From CAWBRT01 sp963696525 (GTDB taxonomy: Bacteria; Acidobacteriota; Terriglobia; Terriglobales; Acidobacteriaceae), in assembly GCA_963696525.1 (NCBI GenBank), contig CAVOKO010000012.1:62001-126000 (forward strand): a stretch of 64,000 bases of DNA. Direction: 5' to 3'. The position numbers and the translations under genes were made by a program. Below, one piece after another: positions 17,570 to 26,933 of this stretch (the first letter of the stretch is position 1; each line of letters opens with the position of its first letter). A model generated the notes under the pieces. The model did not search any database. It worked only from the letters and a program-made list of their open reading frames with translations, and had not been told where the DNA came from.

Positions 17570-18964
17570 TCAGGCGCGTGTCTCCGTCAGAAAAGTCCGG
17601 TAATTCCACGCCACTTCACGGGCGAGTTGCTGCCTGGCGTCAACATCATTATTCGCAGCGCTGCCGGCTACTGGCAGCAGCGCCCTGATCTGGCGCATTT
17701 CCGGCTCGCCGGGAGAGCCAGTAGAGCTTGCCGCCAAGCGCCTAGCAGCCTCATAGATGTAATAGCGCGGAGTACAACGTGGGCCCATCGCCATCCAACG
17801 CGGCCAGCTTCGCACGCCGCGCAGCCAACCAGTTCGCCGTACGACATAGAGCCACCCCCGAAGCTTCTGCAAAGCGCTCTGTCGTGCGGCCACCCCGGCG
17901 AACAAAATCTCCGGTGACGCTTCAGGCGCCGCTGAAGTGAGCTGCGCCAACTCCCATCGCCACAACTGACAAGCGTAGTCGAGCGCCTGCTGGGAAATCT
18001 CAGGGCCGGAATTACAATCACCGCCGCCGGATATTTTCCACCGGGTACACTCGTTTACACGTCCGGCAAAAACTTTAAGTCCAAAAGGAAGTGTCGCCTG
18101 CCCCTCCAGGCGCTCGGCTAGCTGCTGCAAACTCTGCGCCCGCAGCCCATACGTGGGCTCATAGGCGCCCAAAAACACCAGGAGTGAAGTCGCCATGTCC
18201 AGAAACAGTTTCATCGCACGATAGTGCAGCTCTTCAGGCGCGACCGCCAAATTTTCGTTGGGCGGAGTGCCCTGCGCTTCGTCCGGTTTTGGCGAAGGGT
18301 GGGTTGGTGCTGAATTTGCAGATAGCTCTAGACATTCGATGGTGCGGTTAGCCAGCAGCCGCCACGCATCTTCTGTATCGATGGCGGACGCGGCGAAACG
18401 GGGGATTAGCCCGAGAGGATTGCCATCTCCGCAAACGATGCGCCCGCAACAACGCAGTTCGTAGGTGAAAATGTGGGCGGGAAGCCGGCAAAAATAATCG
18501 TCGTGAACGACGGCCAGACCGACGTGGGCAAGGACCCCGGCTGCGCGCAAATCTGACTCGCATTTCGCGGTCAGGGCCGCCACAGCGGTGGCCGCCGGTA
18601 AGGGCGCGTGCCGCTGGAATACAGCCATGAAATCCGCGTCGCCCAACACCCGCCAGCCGCCGGAATGGGCAAGAATTGTCGCCTCGTCACGGGCAACGCT
18701 GCCGGTCAGGAGCAAGCTGCGCAAGCGATGGTCCCATTGCCGGCGGCAAACGCGAGCTACAATTTCGCACACCAGCTCACGAATGGCCCTCTGGTCAGCG
18801 CTCCGCACTCTACCCGATTTGTTTACGACTTCAATCAATCTGCTTTTCCCGCCGCGGTATCTTTGGAGATCTTCCGCCACTACCGCTTGTAAGACCTTCG
18901 CGATTCTCCCAAGCGCGCAAGTAGAGTTATAAAGAAACGGAGTGCTTATTCTACCTCGGACCAC
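17570..18964 (-). CDS. Nucleotidyltransferase-fold protein of unknown function
   Basis: A protein of up to 464 residues. Near residue 85 it shows LLLTGSVARDEAT followed about 16 residues later by LGDADF, the GS...DxD signature of the pol-beta nucleotidyltransferase fold, with two candidate metal aspartates. The rest is Arg- and Leu-rich and probably helical, and I do not recognise it. The start is uncertain: the GTG at 18964 has no ribosome site, and a GTG about 84 bases downstream is possible. It precedes the FemAB-like gene, suggesting a joint role, perhaps in envelope or glycan chemistry. Confidence 0.7.
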   Translation of the reverse strand: MVRGRISTPFLYNSTCALGRIAKVLQAVVAEDLQRYRGGKSRLIEVVNKSGRVRSADQRAIRELVCEIVARVCRRQWDHRLRSLLLTGSVARDEATILAHSGGWRVLGDADFMAVFQRHAPLPAATAVAALTAKCESDLRAAGVLAHVGLAVVHDDYFCRLPAHIFTYELRCCGRIVCGDGNPLGLIPRFAASAIDTEDAWRLLANRTIECLELSANSAPTHPSPKPDEAQGTPPNENLAVAPEELHYRAMKLFLDMATSLLVFLGAYEPTYGLRAQSLQQLAERLEGQATLPFGLKVFAGRVNECTRWKISGGGDCNSGPEISQQALDYACQLWRWELAQLTSAAPEASPEILFAGVAARQSALQKLRGWLYVVRRTGWLRGVRSWPRWMAMGPRCTPRYYIYEAARRLAASSTGSPGEPEMRQIRALLPVAGSAANNDVDARQQLAREVAWNYRTFLTETRA

Positions 18965-19098
18965 CGGTGCGGAGCGGTTCGATGAAGGCCGAGCTTATAA
19001 AATGACTTCTTAGCGATAGCTCAACTTAGCAGCATTCGGCACCCTGATCCTGCCGCTTGTCATCAGGCCTGCTTCAGTAAGTGGGATCCATCAGCGAG

Positions 19099-19935
19099 TC
19101 ACGCTCCGAGCATGACCCCTACCGCATGCGCGACCCCGGAATGGTCATTCCCGAGAGTAACCACCCAACCGTTTTGCTTTAATTCTTTACAGGCATTGCC
19201 CATGATCACGGGCACACCTGCATAGTGAAGCATTTCAACGTCGTTGTAGTTGTCTCCTATAGCCATTATCTGTTGCCGTGGGATGCCGCGGTGCTCGGCC
19301 CAGCGCCGCAAAGCGTGTCCCTTCGAACAGGCTTGGTTAAGCACAACAACCAGAGAAAAGTCACGTTCTTCATACTGCGTGCGCAGTATCGTAACCTTAT
19401 CAATGAGCCCTGAGGCTGACAAAGCGGTCTCTGCCTCGCGCATGCGATGCATGGTGCTGCAAAACCGGATCTGAATCGGAGACTCGGCAATTGCCATCTC
19501 CAATGGTTCTCCAAACTCGAGGTAAAGAGGGTTGTGCTCCTTCCACCGGCGAATAACCCCGTTCAGCTCAACCGCTGTTGCCACGACCAGTGCGCCTTTG
19601 GTCTCCCGGTCGAAGATCAAGACCGTGTCCCCTCGGAAAGGCGCCATGTGCCGCGTGAGCGCGCGGGCGGCATCGGCCGGAAGCAGGTCGCGGTGAAACA
19701 GACTGCCGTCGCCCAAGCGGGTAACTGCGCCGTCGGAGCTTATCAGGGTTACGTCAAAGCCGAGCGACCGCGCCACGGGAAGGGCAAACATATGCCGCCT
19801 GCCGGTAACCAGCGCAATCTCGACTCCGCGTTCATGAGCACGGCGCAGCACCGTAAGATTGGCGTCCGAAACTTGATGATTGGAATCCAGCAGGGTTCCA
19901 TCGATGTCGATGGCGATGAGCCGAATCGATTGCAT
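19099..19935 (-). CDS. Cof-type HAD family phosphatase
   Basis: A 278-residue haloacid dehalogenase hydrolase of the Cof/YbiV group, which dephosphorylates sugar phosphates and similar metabolites. Motif I is IDIDGTLLD with the nucleophile Asp, motif II is ISSDGA, the lysine of motif III is in ACSKGHALR, and motif IV is GDNYNDVEML. The cap domain is the C2B type by length. It stands alone between unrelated genes. The substrate cannot be told. Confidence 0.93.
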   Translation of the reverse strand: MQSIRLIAIDIDGTLLDSNHQVSDANLTVLRRAHERGVEIALVTGRRHMFALPVARSLGFDVTLISSDGAVTRLGDGSLFHRDLLPADAARALTRHMAPFRGDTVLIFDRETKGALVVATAVELNGVIRRWKEHNPLYLEFGEPLEMAIAESPIQIRFCSTMHRMREAETALSASGLIDKVTILRTQYEERDFSLVVVLNQACSKGHALRRWAEHRGIPRQQIMAIGDNYNDVEMLHYAGVPVIMGNACKELKQNGWVVTLGNDHSGVAHAVGVMLGA

Positions 19936-20024
19936 TCTACTTAATTCTAACTCAGGCTGGCGCTGACGATCGGATTGATGGGAGCGCGCATCGAAGACAT
20001 CGCGCTCGAAAAACTTTCACGTTA

Positions 20025-20170
20025 GCAGGCTCTTGAAAAACGTGCCGAATCCGAGGCCCCCAACAAGCCCGCTGGTGGCTGGTTGGGGTGGGAAGCAGGA
20101 GACCCCGGCACGCGCTGCTTGTAACGTTTGCCGGGGTTCACAGTAAGCCGGGCGTTGATAGCTCCGAGGT
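20025..20170. repeat. Dispersed palindromic repeat, copy 3 (diverged)
   Basis: It begins AGGCTCTTGAAAAACGTGCC and contains the core CCCCCAACAAGCCCGCTGGT followed by GGCTGGTTGGGG, then a second palindrome around CCCCGGCACGC. It ends near GATAGCTCCGAGGTC, a block also present in copy 2. It occupies most of the 300-base gap between the HAD phosphatase and pyrF. Confidence 0.7.
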
Positions 20171-20235
20171 CCACCTACTCTGAAACCGCTGCTGCGCAGA
20201 GGCCGGCAGGATTCACTGGCCGTAGTGAGCAGGCA

Positions 20236-20991
20236 TTACACACGAGAATCAAAACCGAGTTGCATCTCTGCAATAATCGCGTCGGCTGCCGCGGCAGGAT
20301 CCGGCACAGCCGTAATCGGGCGGCCGACAACCAGATAATCCGCCCCGTTCTCGGTGGCGGATCGCGGGTCCCCGGCTCGCTTTTGATCCTGGAGCTGCGC
20401 GCCAAGAGGTCGAATGCCAGGCGTAACCACCAAAAGATTGCCGTGCGTCGCTTCCTTGATCAGCTTGGCTTCCCTGGGGGAAGAAATAACCCCGTCGCAG
20501 CCTGCCTCAAGCGCTTTCACGGCGCGATGGAGAACAAGTTCCTGCAGAGAACATTCGTATCCAAGATCTCGAATATCCTTCACATCCAGGCTGGTGAGTA
20601 CGGTGACGGACAATAGTTTCAGGCTACTGCTGCCTCTGGCCTCAGCCGCCGCCATAATGATTTCCGTATTGCCGTGAATCGTCAAAAAACTTACGCCGGC
20701 ATCAACCACAACCTTCACCGTACGCTTGACAGTTTCACCGATGTCGAAAACCTTGAGATCGAGAAATATCTGCTTGTTGCGCGACTGGAGTTCACGCACA
20801 AATTCCAGCCCGGTACCGGTGAATAGTTCCAGGCCAACTTTAAAAAAATCCACCCGGGCATCCAGTTGGTCGACGATGCGCCTGGCATCGCGAGCCGTCG
20901 GCACATCAAGCGCGACCATCAGTCGTGAGCGGGCATCGATAGGAGCAGTATTGCGGAGAGAAGTAGTCATTGGAGTTGGATCGCTACTCAT
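20236..20991 (-). CDS. pyrF: Orotidine 5'-phosphate decarboxylase
   Basis: A 251-residue TIM-barrel enzyme that makes UMP from OMP, the last step of de novo pyrimidine synthesis. The catalytic Lys/Asp array is in FLDLKVFDIGETV, the first substrate site is VALDVPTARDA, and the phosphate site is near YLVVGRPIT. The ATG at 20991 has no strong ribosome site; ATGs at 20970 and 20919 are alternatives, the last starting right at the barrel. It lies on the opposite strand to pyrE-pyrK-pyrD, which are about 3 kb away. Confidence 0.93.
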   Translation of the reverse strand: MSSDPTPMTTSLRNTAPIDARSRLMVALDVPTARDARRIVDQLDARVDFFKVGLELFTGTGLEFVRELQSRNKQIFLDLKVFDIGETVKRTVKVVVDAGVSFLTIHGNTEIIMAAAEARGSSSLKLLSVTVLTSLDVKDIRDLGYECSLQELVLHRAVKALEAGCDGVISSPREAKLIKEATHGNLLVVTPGIRPLGAQLQDQKRAGDPRSATENGADYLVVGRPITAVPDPAAAADAIIAEMQLGFDSRV

Positions 20992-21335
20992 CTGGACATC
21001 TCATTTCGAGAAATGGAGTTTGCTCAACCAAATATTTGGCGCGCTTGCGTACCGCCATCTGTTGGATAATCCTTCAGCACCTCGACCCGTAGAGTATCCT
21101 AGCGCAATGTACCAGGCAAGACCTTTATCGGATTTGAGGAGACCCGCAATTCCAGCAGCGTTCACGCGATATCCCAAGAAATTCAGGAGGCAAATCTCAC
21201 CGTCGTGAATAGGAGCTAGGCGGGGATGAGGGGACGATAAGTTCTTGGCAGGAATTTGCTTGCATCCGCGGCGAGCAGAATTTATGATGCGCCTTTCCTA
21301 ATCCGAAATGCTCGATTGCAGGAAGCGAGAGCTTA
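20992..21335. other. Divergent gap between pyrF and MFS transporter
   Basis: 344 bases with no open frame that resembles a protein and no repeat copy. It should contain the promoters for pyrF (minus) and the MFS transporter (plus). A GGAAGCGAGAG ribosome site occurs at its right end. Confidence 0.5.
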
Positions 21336-22589
21336 ATGCCGCCCTTTTCCCAAGGATCGCTTTCCCCATCACCTGTCTCCATTCAAACCGTTGAACGACC
21401 GGATAGCTACGCGAAGAAAGCGCTTCTGGCTTCAGCCGTGGGCTACGCCATGGATGGCTTCGATCTACTGATCCTTGGTTTCATCCTCAGTGCAGTCTCC
21501 GCCGGTCTGCACCTGAGTGCAGGGCAAGCCGGCTCTCTCGTCACCGGGACGTTGCTCGGCGCGGTCATCGGCGGCATCGTGTTTGGCGTGCTTAGCGACT
21601 ACGTCGGCCGCATCAAGGTGTTGAGCTGGACAATCCTTCTCTTCGCTGTTTTTACAGGCCTCTGCGCCCTCTCTCGAGGCTACTGGGATCTGCTCGCTTA
21701 CCGCACCATTGCTGGTATTGGATTGGGTGGAGAGTTTGGGATCGGCATGGCGTTGGCGGCGGAAGCCTGGCCGGCGAACATGCGAGCGCGCGTGTCTTCC
21801 TATGTCGGTCTCGGCTGGCAAAGTGGAGTTCTGGCCGCCGCCGTGGTGACGCCGCTACTGTTGCCGCACATCGGTTGGCGCGGCATGTTTGCCGTAGGCC
21901 TGGTTCCTGCCATCGTTTCGTTCATCATGCGTCGAACGGTCGGAGAACCCGAGATCTTCGTCGCACGCTCGCGGGGGCCACGCGAGGGCATGCCGGTGTG
22001 GCTGCTCGTCAAGGATGCCGCGACCACTAAAATCAGTATCGGTGTCTTCATCCTCTGCTCGGTTCAGAATTTTGGATACTTCGGCCTGATGATCTGGCTG
22101 CCGACATACCTGTCGCGCCAGTTCGGCTACACCTTGACCCGATCCGCCGTGTGGACGGCGGTCACGGTTCTCGGCATGTGTTGCGGTATCTGGTCGTTCG
22201 GTCAGCTTGCCGACCGAATTGGCCGGCGGCCCGTGTTCTTCGCCTTCCAGGCGGGCGCTGCCATTATGGTGATTGTTTATGCCAACCTCACTACACCAGC
22301 AGCGCTGCTGGTCGGAGGAGCCGTGATGGGTGCGTTCGTCAACGGCATGCTTGGCGGCTACGGCGCGCTGATGTCGGAACTCTATCCGACCCAGGCTCGG
22401 GCAACGGCGCAGAACGTGCTGTTCAATCTGGGCCGTGCAGTCGGTGGTTTCGGACCTCTCGTGGTCGGTACGCTGGCCGTCCGCTACTCCTTTCATCTGA
22501 CGATTGCCCTGCTGGCTGTCATCTATGTCATCGACATTTTAGCGACGGCGCTTCTCATTCCTGAACGAAAGGGAGTAGCGCTCCAATGA
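21336..22589 (+). CDS. MFS transporter (AAHS-like)
   Basis: A 417-residue secondary transporter with about 12 helices in the inner membrane. The loop 2-3 motif reads GVLSDYVGRIKV, the second half repeats it as GQLADRIGRRPV, and the N-terminal AMDGFDLLILGF is typical of the aromatic acid/proton symporter group. It is followed after 64 bases by a carbamoylase-type hydrolase and then pyrE, so it may import a hydantoin, ureido acid or pyrimidine. The substrate is inference from context. Confidence 0.9.
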   Translation: MPPFSQGSLSPSPVSIQTVERPDSYAKKALLASAVGYAMDGFDLLILGFILSAVSAGLHLSAGQAGSLVTGTLLGAVIGGIVFGVLSDYVGRIKVLSWTILLFAVFTGLCALSRGYWDLLAYRTIAGIGLGGEFGIGMALAAEAWPANMRARVSSYVGLGWQSGVLAAAVVTPLLLPHIGWRGMFAVGLVPAIVSFIMRRTVGEPEIFVARSRGPREGMPVWLLVKDAATTKISIGVFILCSVQNFGYFGLMIWLPTYLSRQFGYTLTRSAVWTAVTVLGMCCGIWSFGQLADRIGRRPVFFAFQAGAAIMVIVYANLTTPAALLVGGAVMGAFVNGMLGGYGALMSELYPTQARATAQNVLFNLGRAVGGFGPLVVGTLAVRYSFHLTIALLAVIYVIDILATALLIPERKGVALQ

Positions 22590-22653
22590 TTGCCTCAGGT
22601 GATGTGCACGGGGAGATCCGCGTTGGGGACGCCTCCTGTGGCGTGGCGATAAA

Positions 22654-23943
22654 ATGACTACCCTTGCCACATCCGCGGGGAGTGAAGCCGGCGGCTTCGA
22701 TCCGGCGGCGCTGGCGTCGCGTTTTTTCGACGACCTGCGCCGGATAAGCGGCCAGGGGATCGGCGTGACCCGCCAGAGCTACGGTTCCGGCGAGCAGAGC
22801 GCGATGGAACTGGTCAAGCAGATTGCCGAGGAGCACGGGTTGGCGGCATCTTGGGATGCGGCAGCCAACTTGGTTGTGACACTCGATGGCCAGGAGCCCA
22901 ATCTTCCATTCGTGGCCTGCGGCTCTCATCTGGATTCGGTGCCACAGGGGGGAAACTACGACGGTTCCGCCGGGGTGATCGCCGGTATCATTTGTCTTGT
23001 GCGAATGCGACATGAGGGCATTGTTCCGGCTCGCACCGTGAAAGTGATTGCACTGCGCGGCGAAGAGAGCGCCTGGTTCGGCAGGCCCTATCTCGGATCG
23101 AGCGCGCTTTTTGGCCAGCTCACCGAGGATGACCTGGCGTCGACCAACCAAGCCTCTGGCCGCGTTCTGGCGGACTGCATGCGTGAATGTGGCGCCGACG
23201 TCGACCGCATTGCGCGCCGCGAAAGACTGCTTGATCCACGTTCCGTCGCAGTGTACCTGGAACTGCACATCGAGCAGGGGCCCGTGATGGTAGCACGCGG
23301 ATTTCCGGTTGTGGTGGTAACCGGAATCCGGGGTAACATTCGCCACCGCTCGATCGTCTGTGTCGGAGAAGCTGGGCATTCTGGCGCGGTGCCGCGCTGG
23401 TTGCGCCGCGATGCGGTGTTTGCCGCGGCCGATCTTATCTCCCGCCTCGACGAGCACTGGCGGGTGTTGCTCGAGCGCGGCCTGGATTTGGTGGTGACAA
23501 CGGGAATCATCGCCACCAACGCCGCTGAGCATGCCATGTCTCGCATCCCTGGCGAGGTCGCCTTCAGCTTCGAAGTGCGCAGCCAAAGCCTGGAAACTCT
23601 CGAAGCGTTTTACCACCTCATGCGCACCGAGTGCCGCAATATAGGCGTGGCCCGGAACGTAGAATTCCGTTTCGACCGCCGCGTTGATTCCGCGCCGGCC
23701 AGGATGCACGAGGCCTGGATCGAGCGCCTTCGAGGCTGGTCACAAAAGCTGGGGCTTCCGACCGAGACGATAGCAAGCGGCGCTGGCCACGACGCCTCGA
23801 TTTTCGCCAACGCCGGCGTGCCCTCGGCAATGATCTTCATCCGTAACGAAAACGGCTCGCACAATCCTCGTGAGGCGATGCATCTTGACGATTTCATGAA
23901 GGGCGTTGATCTGCTCTACCATGCCATCCAGGAGGCACCGTGA
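22654..23943 (+). CDS. Zn-dependent hydrolase, N-carbamoylase/allantoate amidohydrolase type
   Basis: A 429-residue M20C enzyme, the hydantoinase/carbamoylase group that removes carbamoyl groups from N-carbamoyl amino acids or ureido compounds using two metal ions. The metal residues are in GSHLDSVPQGGNYDG, LRGEESAWFG and ELHIEQGPVM, with GAGHDAS near the end. The ribosome site is weak. Between an MFS transporter and pyrE it may feed a pyrimidine or hydantoin salvage route. Confidence 0.88.
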   Translation: MTTLATSAGSEAGGFDPAALASRFFDDLRRISGQGIGVTRQSYGSGEQSAMELVKQIAEEHGLAASWDAAANLVVTLDGQEPNLPFVACGSHLDSVPQGGNYDGSAGVIAGIICLVRMRHEGIVPARTVKVIALRGEESAWFGRPYLGSSALFGQLTEDDLASTNQASGRVLADCMRECGADVDRIARRERLLDPRSVAVYLELHIEQGPVMVARGFPVVVVTGIRGNIRHRSIVCVGEAGHSGAVPRWLRRDAVFAAADLISRLDEHWRVLLERGLDLVVTTGIIATNAAEHAMSRIPGEVAFSFEVRSQSLETLEAFYHLMRTECRNIGVARNVEFRFDRRVDSAPARMHEAWIERLRGWSQKLGLPTETIASGAGHDASIFANAGVPSAMIFIRNENGSHNPREAMHLDDFMKGVDLLYHAIQEAP

Positions 23944-24097
23944 TTAACACTCGGCGCACGACGCTCAACGCTCGATGCGATCACGCGCGGCGGCCATCGA
24001 GTGCTATGCTCAGGTCTTAGACACGGTAACGGTCGGTCGGTTGTTCGGTGCCGCGAATGGTTGGTCGCGGCGAGATAATCCAGGGAGACGTTCACAA

Positions 24098-24796
24098 ATG
24101 TCGGCTTGCGGCGTTTTTCTCGATCGCGAATTGATCCAAGAGCGGACTGCGAAAATGCTGCTCGAGGTGCGGGCGGTTCAGTTCAGCGCGTCCAATCCCT
24201 TTTTCTTCACCTCGGGCTGGGCAAGTCCCGTTTACATCGACTGTCGTAAGCTCATCTCGTATCCGCACCTTCGGCAAACCGTGATCGACTTCGCGACCTC
24301 GACGATCATTCGTGAGATTGGAGTCGAATGCGTCGACGGCGTCGCCGGCGGTGAGACGGCGGGCATCCCTTTTGCCGCCTGGATTGCGGATCGACTGATA
24401 CTGCCGATGCAGTACATTCGCAAAAAGCCCCAGGGCTTTGGCCTCAACGCCCAAATCGAGGGCGATCTACGCGGCAGTAAGCGCACCCTGTTGGTCGAGG
24501 ATCTGACGACGGATGCGCGCAGCAAAGTAACCTTCTGCAAAGCGCTGCGAGAGGCAGGCGCAATCGTGGAACACGCCTTCGTGGTTTTTCACTATGGGAT
24601 CTATCCCGATAGCTCGAAGACCATGGCGGAGATCGGGGTTACACTGCATGCACTCGCGACGTGGTGGGACATCCTTCGGGTGGCGAAGGGCGGAAATTAT
24701 CTTGCCCCGGCGGCTTTGGATGAGGTAGAGAAGTTTTTGCACGATCCGATTTCCTGGTCCGCCGAGCATGGTGGCGCGTCCCAAGTCCTTCGGTAG
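24098..24796 (+). CDS. pyrE: Orotate phosphoribosyltransferase
   Basis: A 232-residue type I phosphoribosyltransferase that joins orotate and PRPP to give OMP. The PRPP loop reads LLVEDLTTDARSK, and FFFTSGWASPVYIDCRKL and GGETAGIPFAAW are typical. The ATG at 24098 has AGGGAG ten bases upstream. The sequence style (SGWASPVYIDCRK, TLHALATWWD) recalls the long alphaproteobacterial PyrE, so this block with its MFS and hydrolase neighbours could have been acquired; that is from memory of the family, not a search. Confidence 0.93.
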   Translation: MSACGVFLDRELIQERTAKMLLEVRAVQFSASNPFFFTSGWASPVYIDCRKLISYPHLRQTVIDFATSTIIREIGVECVDGVAGGETAGIPFAAWIADRLILPMQYIRKKPQGFGLNAQIEGDLRGSKRTLLVEDLTTDARSKVTFCKALREAGAIVEHAFVVFHYGIYPDSSKTMAEIGVTLHALATWWDILRVAKGGNYLAPAALDEVEKFLHDPISWSAEHGGASQVLR

Positions 24797-24859
24797 GATG
24801 AAAGATGAAAAACAGGTGAACGCCTTTGAAGCAACAATCTACAGGTGGTGCTTAACATA

Positions 24860-25713
24860 ATGCCGATGCACGATGACATGGTGGCCATCCTTGAGAATCG
24901 TCCCCTCACCGGCGGCCATTAGCCTCTTGAGTCTGGATGCTCCGCGGCAAGCGTCGGCTGTGCGGCCGGGCCAGTTCGCCATGGTGCGCATTCTCGGACG
25001 CTCCGACGTGCTGCTGCGCCGGCCCATGAGCATCTTCAATGTGATGGCCGTCAGTGGGCATCGCGGCAAGTCCCGGCCGGGGCAAGCGCCCCGCATCATG
25101 CAGCTTCTCTACAAGACCGTGGGGCGCGGCACGCGCATGATTGCGGAGCTGAAGAAGGGCGATAAGGTCGGGCTGCTGGCACCGCTCGGCCACGGCTTCT
25201 TTGAGGAGGAATACCTGCCGCGGGCGCGCGAGGCTGACGAGATCCTGCAGGTTGCGGGCGGCATTGGCATTGCAGCGCTGTTGCTGCCCGCCAAGCGGCT
25301 GGCGGAACTGGGGTTCAAACAGCGGCTGTTTTTCGGAGCGCGGACCAAAGCAGATCTGGTGGGTACGGCGGAATTCAAGCCGCTGGTGCGCGCCACGCTG
25401 TTGGCGACGGAGAACGGCTCGGCCGGATATCACGGCTATGTGACGCGTCCGCTGGAAGAGTACTTGGCCGGCACACGCCAACAAGAAGTTTCTGCTGATG
25501 GCCTGCGGTCCTGGACCCATGCTGCGTGCCACCGTGGAACTTGCCAAAAGTTTCCGCCATCCCTGCCTGGTCTCGATGGAAAATCGCATGGGCTGCGGGC
25601 TCGGGGCGTGCCTGGGTTGCTGCATACGGGTTGAGAGGGACGGTCACGAAGCCTACCAACGTGTCTGCACCGAAGGACCGGTGTTCTGGGCGGAGAAGAT
25701 TGTCTGGAAGTAG
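24860..25713 (+). pseudogene. pyrK: Dihydroorotate dehydrogenase electron transfer subunit, two frameshifts
   Basis: PyrK carries FAD and a [2Fe-2S] cluster and passes electrons from PyrD to NAD. The sequence is split over three frames: 24860-24919 (MVAILENRPLTGGH), about 24918-25490 (RPGQFAMVRI, RRPMSIF, GGIGIAALLLP) and 25498-25713, which holds the cluster cysteines in CGLGACLGCCIRVER. Both joins are +1 shifts; dropping one T near 24919 and one C near 25479 restores one continuous protein of about 284 residues. pyrD follows intact, so loss of function would be odd. Sequencing error and true decay are both possible. Confidence 0.82.
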
Positions 25714-25757
25714 GATTCGGGTATCGAGATTGGAAATGAAGGGTTCGGGAACTACGC

Positions 25758-26792
25758 ATGATTAGAGAAAAATCCGCGGGCAAAACCAAGGTTCGAAGCG
25801 CCGCCAAGGGCGCGGGCACCGCCCGGCAGGCGCGCGCTGCGGCGGCACCGCTCCCGGTTGAAACATTCATACCGCAGATTGAAACCGAGATTGCCGGAGT
25901 ACGTTTCCAGAATCCGGTGTGGACGGCGAGCGGGACATTTGGCTATGCCCAGGAATTCGCCCACCTCATCGACCTCAATCGGCTTGGGGCGGTTTGTGTG
26001 AAGGGCATCTCGGCGGACCCCATGGAAGGCAACCCGGAGCCGCGCATTTACGAAACCGCATCGGGAATGCTGAATGCCATCGGCCTGCAGAATGTGGGGG
26101 CAAAGCGCTTTCTGAGCGAGAAATTGCCTTTCCTGCGTACCCTGAAAACACGGGTCATCGTGAATGTTTTTGCTTATTCCACCGAGGACTACGTGCGCTG
26201 CATCGAAATCTTGAACGAAGGCGAAGGCATCGCCGCGTATGAACTGAATATCTCCTGCCCCAACACGCGCGCTGGCGGCATCGTGTATGGCAGCGATCCG
26301 CGCCTGACGGAGGAAGTGGTGACGGCGGCGAAAAAGGCGGCGCGCCACCCCCTCTTCGTCAAACTCTCGCCCAATGTCGCCGATATAACGGTGTTCGCGC
26401 GCGCGGCGGAAAACGCGGGTGCTGACGCGCTCACGCTCATCAACACATTCATCGGCATGGCCATCGATGTCGAAACCTGCATGCCGCGCATTTCAAACAT
26501 CACGGCAGGGCTTTCCGGACCAGCCATCAAACCTTTGGCCCTGCGCATGGTCTATCAGACTGCGCGGGCCGTAAAGATTCCCGTCATCGGCATCGGAGGC
26601 ATCGCCAGCGCCGAGGATGCGTTGGAGTTCATTATCGCCGGCGCGCGTGCTGTACAGGTGGGAACGGCCAACCTCTATGATCCCGGGACCTCGTTGCGAA
26701 TCGTGGAAGGTATCCTCGATTTTTGCCGTCGCAAGCGGCTACACCTGTCGGATCTGGTTGGTTCGCTGAAAGTCGCTACCGCAAAGGCCTGA
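25758..26792 (+). CDS. pyrD: Dihydroorotate dehydrogenase, class 1B catalytic subunit
   Basis: A 344-residue FMN barrel enzyme that oxidises dihydroorotate to orotate. The catalytic cysteine is in ELNISCPNTRAGG, FMN-site motifs are NPVWTASGTFGY and GIGGIASAEDALEFI, and FVKLSPN follows. Class 1B enzymes need PyrK, which is the frameshifted gene just upstream. The N-terminus has an extra basic, Ala-rich stretch of about 35 residues before the barrel, so the true start might be further in. Confidence 0.93.
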   Translation: MIREKSAGKTKVRSAAKGAGTARQARAAAAPLPVETFIPQIETEIAGVRFQNPVWTASGTFGYAQEFAHLIDLNRLGAVCVKGISADPMEGNPEPRIYETASGMLNAIGLQNVGAKRFLSEKLPFLRTLKTRVIVNVFAYSTEDYVRCIEILNEGEGIAAYELNISCPNTRAGGIVYGSDPRLTEEVVTAAKKAARHPLFVKLSPNVADITVFARAAENAGADALTLINTFIGMAIDVETCMPRISNITAGLSGPAIKPLALRMVYQTARAVKIPVIGIGGIASAEDALEFIIAGARAVQVGTANLYDPGTSLRIVEGILDFCRRKRLHLSDLVGSLKVATAKA

Positions 26793-26933
26793 CTGCCGGC
26801 CGCAAACATCGTGCCTTATCGCTCGCCCAAAAAAACGAAGCGCGGCACCATGACAGGTGTAGGCCGGAGGTATAGTGTCAAAATGCTTGTGGGCTGCCCT
26901 GCGCAAGACCTCTTGTCCCGCAGCCGGGCAGAA

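Noticed and set aside
21855..22496. Minus-strand open frame opposite the MFS transporter
   Set aside because: Antisense to a clear membrane transporter; the translation is His/Arg-rich and low in hydrophobic order.
22555..23709. 384-codon minus-strand frame opposite the carbamoylase
   Set aside because: High-GC antisense frame; the plus strand carries all M20 motifs.
24860..25713. Programmed ribosomal frameshift in pyrK
   Set aside because: Two separate +1 shifts without slippery sites or stimulatory structures, and no precedent in this family; error or decay is simpler.
26885..26933. Hairpin between pyrD and the PilZ gene as a bidirectional terminator
   Set aside because: The stem is bulged and neither side has a good T tract.
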